Shown here: positions 44,287 through 58,731 of the stretch, one piece after another | Position numbering within the stretch: position 1 is the stretch's first letter | How the letters are laid out: each line of letters begins with the position of its first letter | Source of the DNA: Paragonimus westermani | Lineage: Eukaryota; Platyhelminthes; Trematoda; Plagiorchiida; Troglotrematidae | NCBI GenBank assembly: GCA_008508345.1 | Contig: QNGE01001266.1 | Coordinates: 85,489-149,488, forward strand | Reading direction: 5' to 3' | Length of the DNA stretch: 64,000 bases | The notes under the pieces: model-generated | What the model saw: only the letters and a program-made list of their open reading frames with translations | Database searches by the model: none | Told to the model about the DNA's origin: nothing | Position numbers and translations under genes: made by a program

Positions 44287-44810
44287 CTAAACCACAATTT
44301 GTTTGCTCCGGCTGTTGTTTGCTACAACAAAAACAACGCTAAAAATCAAGCAGTGATTTGAATGTACAACGTGTATCAAGGATGTGAACATAGAGTAGTT
44401 GCGTTTTGAGTCCGCATCCTCAAATCGCTTTCGGAGGAGGTCACGGACTGTTGCCAGCGTTCCGAGGATTCCGTTATAAAAGGCTAGATGTATTCGACAT
44501 TTGTCTTTCTGGTGGACATCATTTTTTGGCAGTCGTTCTTGAGAGAGCGTTTGTGTCTCAATTGTCGTCCATAACTGCTGAAATTCTTCCTGAGACTCAC
44601 TGTCTGTACTTGTCGTTTTGGTAATCCAATATTTCGAAAGTCCATTCTTATGCATTTGGACAGCCTACTGACCATGGGTTGACCATTGTTAAGCCACTGA
44701 AACAAACGTGCTTGGATGTCGCACTCGTTTAAAGCAGAGGCTGGTTCACATTTCGAGCATACTGAGACCAAAGGGATTAAGATATTGACTACTGGGGGCA
44801 TGATTCTCAT
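44287..44810 (-). other. Unassigned overlapping open frames on the minus strand
   Basis: Two minus-strand frames, 44810-44484 (108 codons) and 44655-44287 (122 codons), are both open and overlap. The first has a Lys/Arg-rich end (LPKRQVQTVSLRKN), the second TVRDLLRKRFEDADSKR. Neither is recognised and no clear splice sites bound them. They could be a degraded element or chance. Confidence 0.25.
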
Positions 44811-45579
44811 GATAACCGCGGTCTGATTTGAGGATTATGTGCTTCCATTGATTCTTAACTATCATCTACACTGCACGTGATCAGCGAGCTGAAGTGTAAA
44901 GCTCCTCCATGAGGTCAAGACTATCGCATCAGCATTCCGTTAGTTAAAAAGGCTAGTTAACTTTGTCACCTGTTCTGACTAGAGTAAAACTTTCAGCTTC
45001 CAAGTTGTGACTGAATAAAGGATAGACTCAGACGTTCGATTTCAGTCTCTCAGGAATTGTGTTCCATGGTTTTAATTCGAAAACCAATCGGCTCAAACTC
45101 TGGAAGGCTAGCTTTTAACGGATTTTTCAGATTCAAGCCTACCTCTTTAGCGAAAGAGAATTTGCGATCATAAAACAAGCTTCGCGTGATAAACAGGCGC
45201 TTGGATCAACCTGTGTTTAACTTATAATTATTCGTTTGCAACCTCTTTTACGTACAAAAAATAACGATCCTATTGCACACATTTGGGAAGAGGAGAAAAA
45301 ATGTATGTGGTTGGATAGAGAAGAACAGTCATAAGTTCAACTGGACTAATTAGTCTGTCTTTCAATCGCATGATCTGAGTGCTGAAAAGGAGCGAAAGAA
45401 AATAGCACTCAGGGTCGTCTCTTGTATACATGCGTGGACCAGAAATCATAGAGACAAAGTATAGGCAAATTGTGCAGGTTCATTTGTATACATGACTGCT
45501 AATATGACTCGTACAGCTTGATTCAAACTGAGAAGGAAAGGATGGGAAGTGAAGATTTCATAGGGAGTCTGGAGATCTG

Positions 45580-46000
45580 TCAGACCATGCAACCGTAGTA
45601 GTTACTTGAATTTTCCACCGGAAACAGTAAGCTTTGATCAAGGGGCGGGTGTTTTATAAGCGCAGCCGAAGTCATGTCTGGGTCAGCTCTTATCTCGCTC
45701 TCTCGTTCCATGATTTCAGCGTCCGAACCGTGGTAGAACGGCCTCGGGTGATTCAAGGTTGTCGCAGGGTATCCCGTGGTCCGTGGCGAGTAAGGTTGTC
45801 GTGGATTTTGGTTGCTTGGATTGGAACCGAAGGCGTTTGGCGGGGGGATTATCAAACCGTCGGATGGGTGAAAATTATCCATGCGATATTGAGGGTCATG
45901 GGGGTGAAAATTTGCTGCTTGCCTTGATGGGGACAATTGTCCCATAGCCTGATGCATGTGGATAATGGTGATTATTTGCAGCGGCTGCTTGCAATGCGTA
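45580..46000 (-). CDS. Candidate terminal exon of an unidentified minus-strand gene
   Basis: A minus-strand frame, ATG at 45957 but open upstream to about 46000, runs 125 codons to a TGA at 45580. The peptide is rich in Pro, Asn, Ser and His, for example NAFGSNPSNQNPRQPYSP, and ends SSNYYGCMV. This looks like a disordered protein tail rather than random sequence. A possible acceptor TTGCAAGCAG lies near 45990. In the same upstream part a second frame gives ALQAAAANNHHYPHASGYG, also coding-like, so the true frame at the exon start is unclear. No family is recognised. Confidence 0.42.
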
Positions 46001-49000
46001 CGATTATTTCATTATATAAAACTATACTACTTGTAAGTAGGTTACACTATAGAGAGATGCTAATGTTCTGTTTGGTGGTCAGTACAGTGCTACCAGCCGT
46101 TCCTCTGGAAACGTTTGTGAAACATCCGTAATAATCCGAAACCTGCGGTCCTTTCTGGAAATCATGTCGTGGGCTATGTCATTAATGGCACGGAAATGTA
46201 CTTGTGATACACACACCAACCCTCACGTACACACGCAATTAAAACTACACTGCTATCCTCCCTCTCAGTAATAAAACTTTCAAAAAGTACAGGTCCGTCT
46301 ATTCAGGCAGGATTAGACCTAATGCAAGCTAACTAAACAGTTGGTTTACGTTCTGGTATTTAAGTATCGTGAATATGCCCAGTTTATTTATGAGAAGAAA
46401 CGCGTAGCAAACAAGCTTGTTTTCTGATATTTACTCACCGATCGCTAGTTTTTAGCCTTTTGGAATTTCGGTTGAACTGATCCCCTCAAGAACCATTTGG
46501 ATACTTTAGTGGACACTGTGTGTGCTGTTGGTGCTGACAATTTATCCATGAACACGTCCTCATTTTCGACTATTCCACGCACTTTCCACATTCACTAGTC
46601 TAGTTTAAGGCTCCCTGTTCATCCGCAAGATCTGGACAATATGGTTCGAAATGCATTTAGGACTAGATATTACCGGACAAGCTAAAGCGAAATGCACTTC
46701 GACGCTTTGGTACTCTCAAGGTGCGCGGAGCTTGTCTATGACATGCTTCTTGTTGGAGGAGAAAAGATGACATCAAAAAGTCACTTTCGACAATTTTGCT
46801 CATTATTTTTGTACATACAGAAAGACAGCTTCTTCGTTGCTATGATTACATGCTACTCTGTAAAGCCTAGTAAACGCACGGTGTACCAACAAACAGCATG
46901 AAATTTATAAATGTTAAAACTGCAATTGCACTTCGAGCAGGTTATACTCAACGTCAAAGGTCATGCTAATAAATTCTCTGGGTCAGTCATTGACAAATGG
47001 ACTGGACTAATACAAATCGTGCAAACGTCAGAATTTAGGTTAGGCTACGCTAAAATAAGGATTGATAATTATTTTTGTGCCGGTGCAATTGTCAAATGTC
47101 TTGAAATGTGTGACGTTTTCAACAACTGTTCACTAGTGCAAGGTTACGTCATCGGGACAGTAGTAGGTTTCACATAGGTATGAGTGCACTTGTTATATTC
47201 TCCATAATGTTAATCGGCCATCATTACTTAGTCGAAATGAACTGACCACAAGGTTATATCATTGTGAACCATGTGTCCCCGTGGACATTAAGCAACTTGC
47301 TATATATATATATATACTATACTAAATATGCTATCCTTCCTTTTGGCGATATGCTTTCATTTTATCATCTCAAGTCAGATATGAAATTTCCCTTTGTTCA
47401 CAGTTTTCACCATTACATTCCAATTGAAAACACCCGAAGTTTTAGTTACTCGGCACTTGTGAGTAGTATCTTAAGAAAAAGAAAGGTACGAGAACTACGT
47501 GGTACGAAATTTCAGTCACGTGGTGCGAAAAACCGTGTATCAGTTGTATATTTACATATTGGTATTTTACGAGGTGCAACCTCAGTTGTACTGTGGATCG
47601 CTCCCACTACCGCGGAGATAACCGGAATCTGGTGCCTATGTTATACATTTTACAATATATGATTGCGACGATACATTTGATGGATTTAGCACAAACCTTT
47701 ATATATTTGGGTGTAATATCAATTGAATCAGATAAACCCAGGAAATTGCCTGTCTTGGGTTTACAACATTTGACAACCATGTTCACCAAACATTTTACCA
47801 AAATATGTTGGTTGTGTTAGTCGTACGGAACAAAGACGAACCATTTTACGTGTGTCGAATGGCAGAGGATTTACGGACAAACGCGTCAATTTCGTCAGCG
47901 CTCTTTTAGCCATAAGTGACCTATTTTTATTGCAGACTGATCCACCACTACCTGAAAGATTCATCGCCTGAGAGTTCACTTACTCGAAGCACCGGAGGTT
48001 AACGATATCGGGTTTATTAAAATTGATGTTTGGCGTTCACTGTATGTTGCGATATCGAGCGTTGAATTTGTTTTTAGAAAGTTGATGCATCTTCTCCGGA
48101 TAGATCAGTTTCACTTTAATTTTTGCTAACCCGTATTTTGTAAGTTCTAGCTACTTTTACCCATTTTCCCAACTTTTTTGGACTTACAAAATGGCCTCAT
48201 TGACCTGATTGTCCAAATCACTGTTGTCGAGATTTTCGAATACTTGCCATTAAGTGGATCATCCAAACTAGTCAGGAATGACTGGACAATGGTTTCATAT
48301 CCATGAATGATTGGTTAGATGTTTGTTTGTGTTTGCGGGCTTCCGTATTTCTTATCCTGATGGCTTTGTAGATCTATTACTGAATTCTGTTATTACACTA
48401 GATTAAAGGCTGTGCAATTCACATTCACCCACGCGACTTCATATAAACAAACTAATGCTCACACTTGTGGAGTTGTTTGTCAGAATACCTACAACCGGGA
48501 CCACCGTGAACGCATTGTTCATGTCAAGTGCAGCCCTCTTTTCCGCTCATTGGTCTTTCTCAGTCATCAGAAACTCACTAGTGTGAACGAAAAAAGGTAA
48601 TTAGCTTTTGTTTTTGTTACGGTTTTATTCTCTTAGCAGGAAGAAACAGCGGTTCATTGTTTGTCGCGATTCCTGAATTATGGTTGAATACAAAGGAAGA
48701 GACTAATTTGCGGTGTAAGGAGCAATATAGTTTGTTGAATTAGTCCACGTAGCGGAGGCTGTTTTGCAAAAGTGTAGTTAATTCACCTATTTAGGATGAG
48801 TCACGTAAATGAAGGAAATTCCTACGTTACTACGCATATTGCACACTCATCTACACAATGTCGGTATCGCGCCAATACTACGAATCGCTCCGTCCGGTTA
48901 GGCATCATTGGCTTTAGGAAGTCTCTGGGTCACAAATATGGGAACTATGGAAATATGGGATCCTTCTACGTGTTACTCTCTTTGAATTGAGGGAATCTTA

Positions 49001-52000
49001 TTCAGGCGTTTGTCGGCAATTTGTGAAGAAGTCTCCGAAAACCAGTGATCAAATCTGAACGTTGGGTGGTATCTTAAATGAGTCTCAAGCTGTCTATGCA
49101 GCTTAGGTGGCCGAATGAAAGACGGAATGGATGGAATGCGTCCTTATACACAATTCATTCCACAACGTGGCTCTGCTGCCAATAACTACTTCAAAGCGTC
49201 GTAGGAATCAATTGTATCAACTTTTGTTTGGACCAGACAAAGGTTTTATCGGTTCATTATCTCTTCTTTTAATATTCAGCAGACGGAAGTTGGAGGTAGC
49301 TTTGTTGGCAAAATGAGAAGCTTTACACTTACATGCTTTCAAGTGGATCCCAAGTGGTCCATTTTACAAATGGCACCCTCAGTCTCCTCCGTATGCGTGC
49401 CACAAAACTCAGATTGGCTTAAAGTGTTTGAAACAGCGAGAGGCTACCAATGGTCTATGAAGCATTTCTCTGCAATTAACTTCAGTGAATGACCCTGATT
49501 TCGGTCTTTTAATATCAGCGTTCAATGGTATGCATCTTTCGAATGTGGTGAAGTACTGTGGTCGGTCGCTAGTTCAGTATTATATCAGCAGCGCTGTTGA
49601 TCGGGCACTGACATCAACCGTGATGATCACCTCACTTAAGCCGTTTTGGCTAAATGTTCAGATTATTGAGGAGGTGATGGCTAGCCGAAGGTATCATAAA
49701 CGCACACTCAGCTTTAAACAAGCTGAGCAGTTGAAAACTTCAAACTAAAATAATTTGTTGGACAACTCTTTGAGTTTAAGATATTTCTTCTAATGGGCAG
49801 CATATTTCTTTGGCAAACACTACACAAGCTGGACAACAAGCTCTATTCGTTCCCCGCTGACTACCTATCATATTTTGTCCTATGGGAGACCAACTGACCA
49901 AGTAAGCTGATTCGATGGTATCAGCCGCTAAACATGCCGTGCACCTGTCACTGGAATGCTGAGGGAAGAATTTTAAGCTCCATGAAGTAAACAGTTTTTA
50001 GTAAGTTGTTAAACAAGAGGGCATCTTCGGTCACACTTTCAAAACAGCTTGCTTGTGTTTTCTGTAACATCAAGCATCTACGAACTGCTATAAATAGAGC
50101 AAAAATGATACTGTGCTAGTGGTGGAACACTTGGAAAGCGGGTTTTCACACAAGGAAAATTTACCTGACGAAGTTTATTCGGCGGTTGAAACGACATTAA
50201 ATCAAACTATTTGGAAATAAACTAACTACGTCTTACGTATCCTTCAGTGGAGTTGTCATATGCTCTGAGAAATCAGATTTACGATGTTCTAATACGACTG
50301 CAATTGGGGTGTTCTCCATCTTTGAAGTTTCGCAAGACAGGTATGCACAAGAAATTTTTGCGGAAAGCAGTGGTACGTAAGCAAACATACTGCTTTCTGT
50401 TAGGCGTTCCGTTAGTGAGTTAAGTCAATATGCGTCCGACCCAAAGAAGTAAAATGTTTTATAGAATAACCTGAAGGAAAACGGGTTGCACGTTCTGTTG
50501 TTTGGTACGAAGTTACGCCGCGAATACATCGATGAAAGAGGCATTTACAGCACAAGTTATTTTCACGTGAAACAACTCGCGGATGTCTCATTTCTATAGA
50601 AGGCCACAGCACCCTGTGCGTGGCTGTCCATTGTAAATACCGAGTTTTTGTGGGTTGTCACTCAGACCTAACGTTTGTTTGCACAATTGCTGCTTCAGAC
50701 ACTAATGGAAACCGTTGGGACTAGTGTGAATGCAGATAGTCCTCCGATAGCTTATCCACATATTCACAATTATGATGTTAAGTGTTTTGTTGCATGCGAT
50801 CATTAACCATCGAACTTAACGCGCAACGACAGTTTTACAGTCGTTGTATACTTTCCAAATGTCAAGTTCACGATTGTCTTCGAAGTAGAATGTCACAACA
50901 CCCGGTTTGCTCATGACAACGTTTGTGCATATTTGGCAACATTATGGTTTCTTCTGTCTTCCCAGTTTGCTGCTTTACCACAAAGTGTCGTTAAAGTTAT
51001 TTCCTGGAACTTGGATTTCTGTAAGTTTAGATTAGTATATGTCCTGTACCGCAAAATAATGTATTATTGTTAGTAAGTTATTGTCAACTTGCTGACAGTA
51101 TGCTCTCAGCTACTGGTACGCATATCCTTTGACCCGGGGTTCAGAAACAGTGTTCTAGCCTCGTTGTCGATCTGAAACATTTTCGGTTGATTACTAGCTT
51201 CCGTTTGAATAAAATTTCCAGCAGACGTAAATGTCGGTTCATCATCAGTCACAATTGATCAGTTTCCGGAATCGAATAAGAATTTCAGCTTTCCCACTGA
51301 GTCTCGATCCATTATAAATTTACAACCTATGCGAATCTGAGCAAACGGCAGCGCGCTCAAGTGTACTGTCGCGTGCAGCTGCCGATTAAGTCATGCGCAT
51401 GTACAAACGACCACGCACGATTCTCCATGCCATATTTTGAGGATCGAACGTCTACCTCCATCACAAGTGTACGGGATAGCTTGTGATATTTGTTCTGTAC
51501 CGGCTGATTTCAAGCGATTCTGCTTGTCACGTGGCACACAAAATGCCACCGAAGGTAAAACTCAACAAAATAACCGGTTGACAAATTATGTATGAATCCA
51601 TCAATATAATTATCAGATCGTCTAATATGTGATATAAGCCGTCTGCTTCTAATATTCATATAGCTGAGGTAGCTATTTACCTCTCGGCCAAGTACTGGAA
51701 ATGCTGAAAAAGTGGCTATGGCATAATTGTAGGTGCGCTCCTAAAACCGCTCTTTTTGGATCTCGTGAGCACGAAACATAGACAACCTCTAAACCACGTC
51801 AGCATTGTCACAATTTATATGTTGCTCAGAAACTACATACAGTGTATATGTTGAATCTAATTTGGTAGTTGGTTAATATGATACAGAAAAACAATAGTTC
51901 TGGCTTCAACAGACACAACCGATCAAAGGCAATTGGTTTTACTTTGTTATACTGACAGTTGTAACGCCAAGTGAATTGCAAGGAGGACAAATATTCGCTT

Positions 52001-54313
52001 TCAGGCAAACGAATATGGGTCCACAGTGAATTACAAAGTGAATCTGAAGATCAACATACACTGGACATGGTTTTCTGATTGGCCAATCTCAATGGATGCA
52101 CAGTAGCACAGGTGAGTGACCACTAATTTTATCAGAGTAGTAGGGCACCAGAGCCTATCAACTGGCATCTGACGTTATCACAAGTGCTTCGATAATGTTC
52201 ACTAGCGCTGAGGATTTTGTCACACGCGTTGAACTGCTATCGTTGGTTTGATTTGCGAAGTCAACTTCTCACAATCACGAGTACGTTCAAGTAGATGAAA
52301 TCTTACATCTGTTAAAAGTCCCGGTGGGACTTTGGGGTATTTGGCATCGGTCAGAAATTTAATTCCCATTACCCTGTTACTTAAAAATGGTGTTAATAAA
52401 GCCGTAACTAAAAACTAACGTTTGCTAGTAAGAAACCTGGTGACAGGTAAACCTTGCAGATTTATGGTAATCTGGTAGATAGGAAAAATGAATAAACTGA
52501 CTATAGTGAATCACGATCGACGCTTTACCTTCAGTGTGTCAATACTGGTGAACTACCATCGTCTGTTACTAACCAAGTGCTCTAATGGATGTGGTTTTAT
52601 ACCGCAACACTACCCTAACGAATATGTTCCACATGAACATGTAAGTTCCCCCCTCGTAGGTTACATATGCTGGAATAGGCAAACTTTAGTTTCGATGTAA
52701 ACCCATTTTAAAGCCTCTGGGGCCTGCTTGCCCAACAGATATACAAAAACTGTCTGTAACTATGATTCACCGATCGAGTTTCGGACTTTCTCACTCAATT
52801 CTAACCAGTTTATTCTCAACCATTTTTGTCATCAGCATGCCTAGACGCTGTACGGACGTTGTAGAGTGAACGGAAAAGCGCGTTCTGTCCTGACTACTTT
52901 TGAATAAAAAAATTTCAGGGCAAATGTATAATTGTTTTTTGTCGACATTTCAGATATACGGAAGCATCTGTTATCCTTATGATGCACTAGACTGTAGTTG
53001 GTACTAGCATGTTGTTTTCAAAAAACGAACAAACTTGGTTTAAAAGATACATACATATATTAATAAAAGACACGATGGTCTCACTATGTGGTTGAGTTCA
53101 AACATCTTCGGTCAAAAAAATCACCAGATTGCAAGTAAATTTTTAGGGTTTCCGGTCAATTTTTAATTTCAACACGTAAGTATATTCGTTTGATTCTAAG
53201 GAGTAAATTGGTTCTCAAACGCCCGGAATCACAAACTCGTTAAAACGACTCTACGCAATGATAACCTCAGCGCTTTGGCTGAAAGCATAATACAAACTCG
53301 TTTAGAAGAGCCTGGAAAATCGACCTGTCTGTTAAGGGCAGCTTATCATCTGGTTAAAGAAATGACGTTGTTTGGTAGCTCAACCGTGTTTTAAAATGTA
53401 GCTTCAGGCTTTCATCTGGAATCATTTAATGTGATCCAAATGAATTTGACACCTGTACACGAAAAAAAAGAGATTTCGGTTCCTGGAAGTTCATATTGAA
53501 CCTGTTTGAATAAGTTAGTCAAGATAGTTATTTTCGGTTCTGAAAAAAATGCTAGCCTTGGGCTAGATTGTCATTTCTAGAGGTTTAACTGATATCCTAT
53601 CGACGTGAGTCAGCATCCACCATTGGGTTCTATAGGATCCTTTCTAGTTTCGGTAAGTTAAATCGTTTTCTGGCATGCAGACAAAATTTTCTTTTTGGTC
53701 TTGTTGGCTGTGATCTGGACCATGATGTCGAATCTGCTTCACAAGCTTTGAGCCCAAGGGACTCAGGTAATCCCGAAAATGCTAATTTAATGGCTTTGGA
53801 TAATGTGTTTCTGTGCAGGCATGCACGACAGACCAAAATCAAGCTTTTCTACGCACAGTTAATCATGCAATAAAATGTCTTCCGTGACAATATTCGACCA
53901 ACCAGCCAGTGCTACAAAACGACTAGCGGGAAAGCGCGAATTATGCATCTGTTTTATCGACGGAAGATTTCAGAAACGGTTGAGAAATTAATTCCAAAAT
54001 TCCACATAGTTTTTCGCAGTTAATTTTGACTATTTGGTTCGTCATTTATATTCTCTATCTTGATTGTACACAATCGTGTACGGTGTTGTAATCGTTTATA
54101 CTGCGAGTCGCAAGAAGTTTTCCGTTGAGGAGATTCAGTGCGTTCATACTAATGACATATTTTTAAAACATATCGTAAAGGAGAGAAACTAATTGTTGGA
54201 TTTCTGGGTCGATGATAAGAATGAAAAACTCACAATTGGAATGTCCTATCAATCAAACTAGGAACCAAGGGCGGTAACCTAAAGATCTCACATTTTTACA
54301 AAATTATTGATAC
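46001..54313. other. Gene-poor AT-rich stretch
   Basis: About 8.3 kb without a recognised gene or mobile element. A short TA run lies near 47299-47316. A 132-codon plus frame at 47264-47662 begins in that run and is probably chance. If the flanking minus-strand candidate exons belong to one gene, this would be an intron. Confidence 0.45.
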
Positions 54314-54403
54314 CTTAATATTCCATATAGACTCTATCGACCAATCCGGGGGCCGATGGCTCAAGGGGAACTTGTACAACAGTAAACGCTTCCGCTTGGT
54401 TGT
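54314..54403 (-). CDS. Candidate internal exon, 30 codons
   Basis: On the minus strand acceptor TTCAATTCTTACAATCCAG is followed by 90 nt in phase 0 encoding TTKRKRLLLYKFPLSHRPP and then DWSIESIWNIK, and a donor AAG|GTATCA. The peptide looks like real coding sequence and its length is a whole number of codons. A second possible exon (54467-54517, MEVVLRNHRASGRQRQ) lies 63 nt upstream on the same strand and joins in phase 0. The family is unknown and the two-exon reading is unconfirmed. Confidence 0.35.
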
Positions 54404-54517
54404 CTGGATTGTAAGAATTGAAGATTAACAGGATTACTGACAAGTTAGACATGTTGAAGAAACTACTTGTCTCTGACGACCACTTGCACGGTGATTCCTC
54501 AGAACTACTTCCATTAG

Positions 54518-57500
54518 CTGAAATGGACCCACAATCTACACAGTTCTTCGGAATACCGTTAGTAATTTTCAATTTATGGACACTTTGTATTCAGCAGTTT
54601 CCAATTCTAAAAAAATTGTCGATTTCAGCTTTCAGTAGTATTTCATCGTGAAGCATTACCGGAGCTTTGATGCAAATATTAATTGGTGTTTAAAGGATAA
54701 ACACTCAAAATTGTGAAAATGTTACTCCCGATGATTTGAGTGGTTATAGTGTAGAGCGATCTCTTGACGACCATTCCATGAGCTTATCAAAACATGTTTC
54801 ATTACACGAATAAATTAGCTCTCCTTACGCGTGATTCAACGATTTTTTTATTCAGTTACATAGTTTATTAAAGTGAAATCTACTAGCTTGGATTCATCTA
54901 TACTGTTTGCAGTAGACAGGCAATTTTTTGACAGAATGTATTCCGGAAAAACTCGGAATTGTGTTAGTTGTGTGTTTTTGTTGTAATTATCTTGCTATGC
55001 ATCCGATAAGTTATTTTGGTAATGCAAAGAACTGAGATTTTTGAACGTTTTAACATCTTTCCTTTAGCCAATATTGAGTCTTCGCGTATATCTACAAAAT
55101 TTCCTGAAAATTTTAAGCAGTTTACCTTCAGTATAATCCTTCTCTTTATAAAGTTACCCTTACTATCGGTCGTCTATCGTATCTATTCATGTGAGTGGTT
55201 TCTCATTAAAAATTTCCCTACGGATCGCTGGATATCAGATCACAAAAAATACTGCTACCGACTTATACCATTAGTCACAAGTTGTTGGTGATATCGAGCG
55301 ATATTCTCATCAGCGCCAAGTACTCTACCTCAACGTTGAAGTAGGATCTATTTCGTGATCTATCTTCACGAGTTCGCTGTTTGTGTTCGTTTTGACATAA
55401 TTATCGCAAGTAGTCGTTTTTTAATAAAACAGGTATCGACACATTTCAACAAGAATAGACTGCATTTTGAATTCTATGCCCATGTGTCAATATACCAAGC
55501 GAAACACCAACGGGTCCGGCAGATGAAATCTACTTTCATCTTTCCAGAAAACAATTGACTGAAATGCCGTGCACACATGCACATACGTCACTGTAATTTC
55601 AGTCAATGAGATGTCAGAAAATAACATGGAAATTGAGTTTTCTGTCCATTTTTTACTTTTGTGATATAGTTGCGAGCCGTGTCAGTTTGTATCTATCATT
55701 GTACAGCATAATGCTTTTCGGAGGTTCATGGTTTAGTAAAGCATTTTTGAGATCTCCCCAGCAGTCGCGTTGTTCTTCTCACAAAGCCTCGACAGGATGG
55801 GTTTCAAATTGTAACTGGTGATTTTGGTTCCTTTTATAAAAATCTACATTGATAAATCTTGTGCTTGGCAGAACAAACAAGCGTTAATCCAATTAGCTAA
55901 AGGTCTCCGAGGTATGGTTTTTGAATAGCTGATCAGGGTCTGGGAATTCGAAATAGACAGTGAACTATGTAGAGAAATTCATTTATTTGAACGGTTAGAT
56001 TCATCGTGACTAGATTTGTCAAGTAGTTATATTACCGTCGATTTTCCTGCGCACTGATTGTGAAATAAAGCGACCTTTTTGCACATCGTCACATGACATG
56101 ATAGTGGTTCCTATGGAAGTAATCGTTGATACCGGTGATCAGGTAATCGTTTGCTTGACACGGAGTGCATATTTTTGACCTCTGCCGTTCCACTTGCCAA
56201 GTCGACATGTCGAAAAAGTTTGATTGTCAAGTGAGCAGATGTAGATAGTCGCATATCTTTCAGCAACTATAGTAGTTGCAACTCTTGCGCTTGGTGAGAA
56301 AGCCTCTAGATTAACAATCCGACAATTAGTTACAGACAGTCGTTTTTGTACGCTGACCCGCGTCATGTGAAGAAAACTTAACATGGTCGAATAAACTGTT
56401 GTTCACTTTACGGGTGGTCTTCATATATAGCTGCTTACAGAAAACTTTCTTCAACTTTTCTGAGGCCGTGATTGCCGGGTACTAGTTTCCGTCAGTAAAA
56501 AATAAGTTCGGCTGAAAAATGATGCTACATTTACATTCTCATTCTAAGTTGTAGACCTCATCTGTTTGGACTTATCCAGGTAAGATCGTATTCAAAGAAA
56601 AATGGGCTAAAATTTGTAGTGTTATGCTGGTATATGAATAAGTTACAATCTTCCTGGCAACAGAGACGCACCGGTTCACCACTGTTTTACCAACTTGTTT
56701 TCAGTTATGCAAGCGTATTCGGTCCTGTATACAACAATGTAAGAACTGGTTTAATTACTCCTGACTTTACATGCTTATCAGGAAAGTAAATTGGTTGCAT
56801 ATGTCGGGAGGAAAACCTCAGTATGAAACATACCCACTCACAAACGATCTGTACAGAGTGAGGGGTATTACGGGCTTTGGATACCTACTTTTGTGAAAGC
56901 GACTCATCAACAGTCTTACATGAAGACAAATTTTAAAAAATGAAACGGACGGAATCATACAGTTTTCAACTAACGCTCTTATAAAATGGATTTTGTATCC
57001 AAGTTTCGATTTTTCACGGGCTAGTATGTACAGCAAATCTTCATCATGACTGGACTTAAAACCTGGTGGACTTTCTTTTGAGGCAGCAATATTCAGTTCC
57101 ACACCTCTAGTTACACGCTAGACGTAAAGAAACTATCACATCTGAAATTTCAATCTCAGTTTCTAAGGAGTGGTGCTTATGTCGTCCAGTCACCTTCCAT
57201 AACAGCAACCATCCGGTGTGCTCCCGCCAACGATTCCGGTAATATGGCATAGCTGTCAAGTGTAAAATGAACGGAGCAGTTTTTGCGTCTTCACATACTT
57301 TCCAGCCATTCGAATTCAAAAAGAAAGGGAGAAGGAACAGGCAAGTTTTCCATGTTCTAATGACTTGCAAATCCGAGTGAACTGTTGAGCAAAAATGGAT
57401 GATGCGTTGAATCTGTCCGGAGGTTCACCCATGCTTTTCAAGCCAGTGGGTAAATATCTGATGAACCGCAGTCTCGGTTGAAGAGGAGGCAGTATCTCTT

Positions 57501-58731
57501 TCTGGAAGAGCAGTCAGAGCTTTGGTACGCTGTCTTCCAGCGCAGTCTTTGTTGCGGAACACTAGTGAAAAGCCTGTGTGTTCTACTTTCTAGAGTCTTC
57601 TGTCCTGACAATTTCCTTGGCTCATATATAATCAACGTATTTCGCACTAGTGTTATTCCTATACTAAACCGGGTGCCTAGCAGTAGGAGTCGAGTCACCT
57701 TATCTAAAACACCTTCCAACGCATGTAGTTATTCATAGATACTCTGTTCTAGTACGCTTCATATTTCATGTTTTACTTCCTAGTTTTCGCTGCTGCACGT
57801 TAAATCATAGAAGGAACGCTAATCTGAGCGCTTTCAACACTTTCAGTCTGAAATAGATACATCAGTAACCTGTCCTCATTTTGACTTGTTAAAAGTTGAC
57901 ATCAGCATTGTTTCTCTGACTAAAATTCACGACAGATCTGAGCGTGCTGAAATGACAACACCCACACCATATACTTTATTCTGATTGAACATTTCAGGTC
58001 CTGAACATAGAGTAGCTTTCGCTAATAATAATCTTCGACTTTCTCTGTGTGATCATTTCATTTTATAAAGTTCTATGAACTAGACGTGGCCTTAAATGAA
58101 TCAGAGAGTCACTAGTTATCGGTGGAGTGGTTCATTGGACAGCTGTCTATTCTGATTGACTACATTACTTGATTCTGACCATACACTCAATCAAGACCTC
58201 GACGTCCCGCAACTGCTTGACCTCAGGAAACCGGCCCTGCCTACGGTGAGTCATATTATCAAGTTATCAAAAGACACGATCTAGGCGAATCCAGTTCTTT
58301 AGACATTTACTGAACCTAGGTTGCAAAGGCACTTCAGACATCAGGTGCCGCAATAGGTGACAGCTATTCGCGGATTCAGGCAAAACTGGGCTTTAATAAA
58401 GTTTCAAGAGGTGTCAAACGCCAGGTAGAATAATCATTGTGGCTGTTAAAGTTGCAGAATGCCCAGACATAGACTAATTGCTGGTCGAGAATAGGTTCGT
58501 GAACTGGAAGTTACTTGCGTTGCAGTGAATACTGACGTAATCTTAAAGCCCATATGTACCAGCGGCCCAGGCAGTCTACTCGTCAGTGAGACACGCACCG
58601 AGTCTTATGACAATCACTTACAATAGATCAGGGAGAATTAATTGACCAGATCAGTACACCTTGTGTTCCTGCCGTATAAACCCCATATGACTCTAATATA
58701 GTGCTCTAACCAGTAGATTTAAAATTACTTG
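54518..58731. other. Stretch with possible short minus-strand exons
   Basis: No confident gene. On the minus strand, 57180-57240 has an acceptor (TTTTACACTTGACAG), about 59 nt coding in one frame for ILPESLAGAHRMVAVME, and a donor (GTGACT). Near 57090-56930 another frame gives ASKESPPGFKSSHDEDLLYI. Both are suggestive only. Confidence 0.3.

Noticed and set aside
47264..47662. 132-codon plus-strand open frame
   Set aside because: Begins in a TA repeat and has no recognisable domain or splice context.
57460..57485. Second hammerhead-like motif, CTGATGAACCG...CGGTTGAAG
   Set aside because: A stem is possible, but the GAAA box is replaced by TGAAG and no flanking helices fit.
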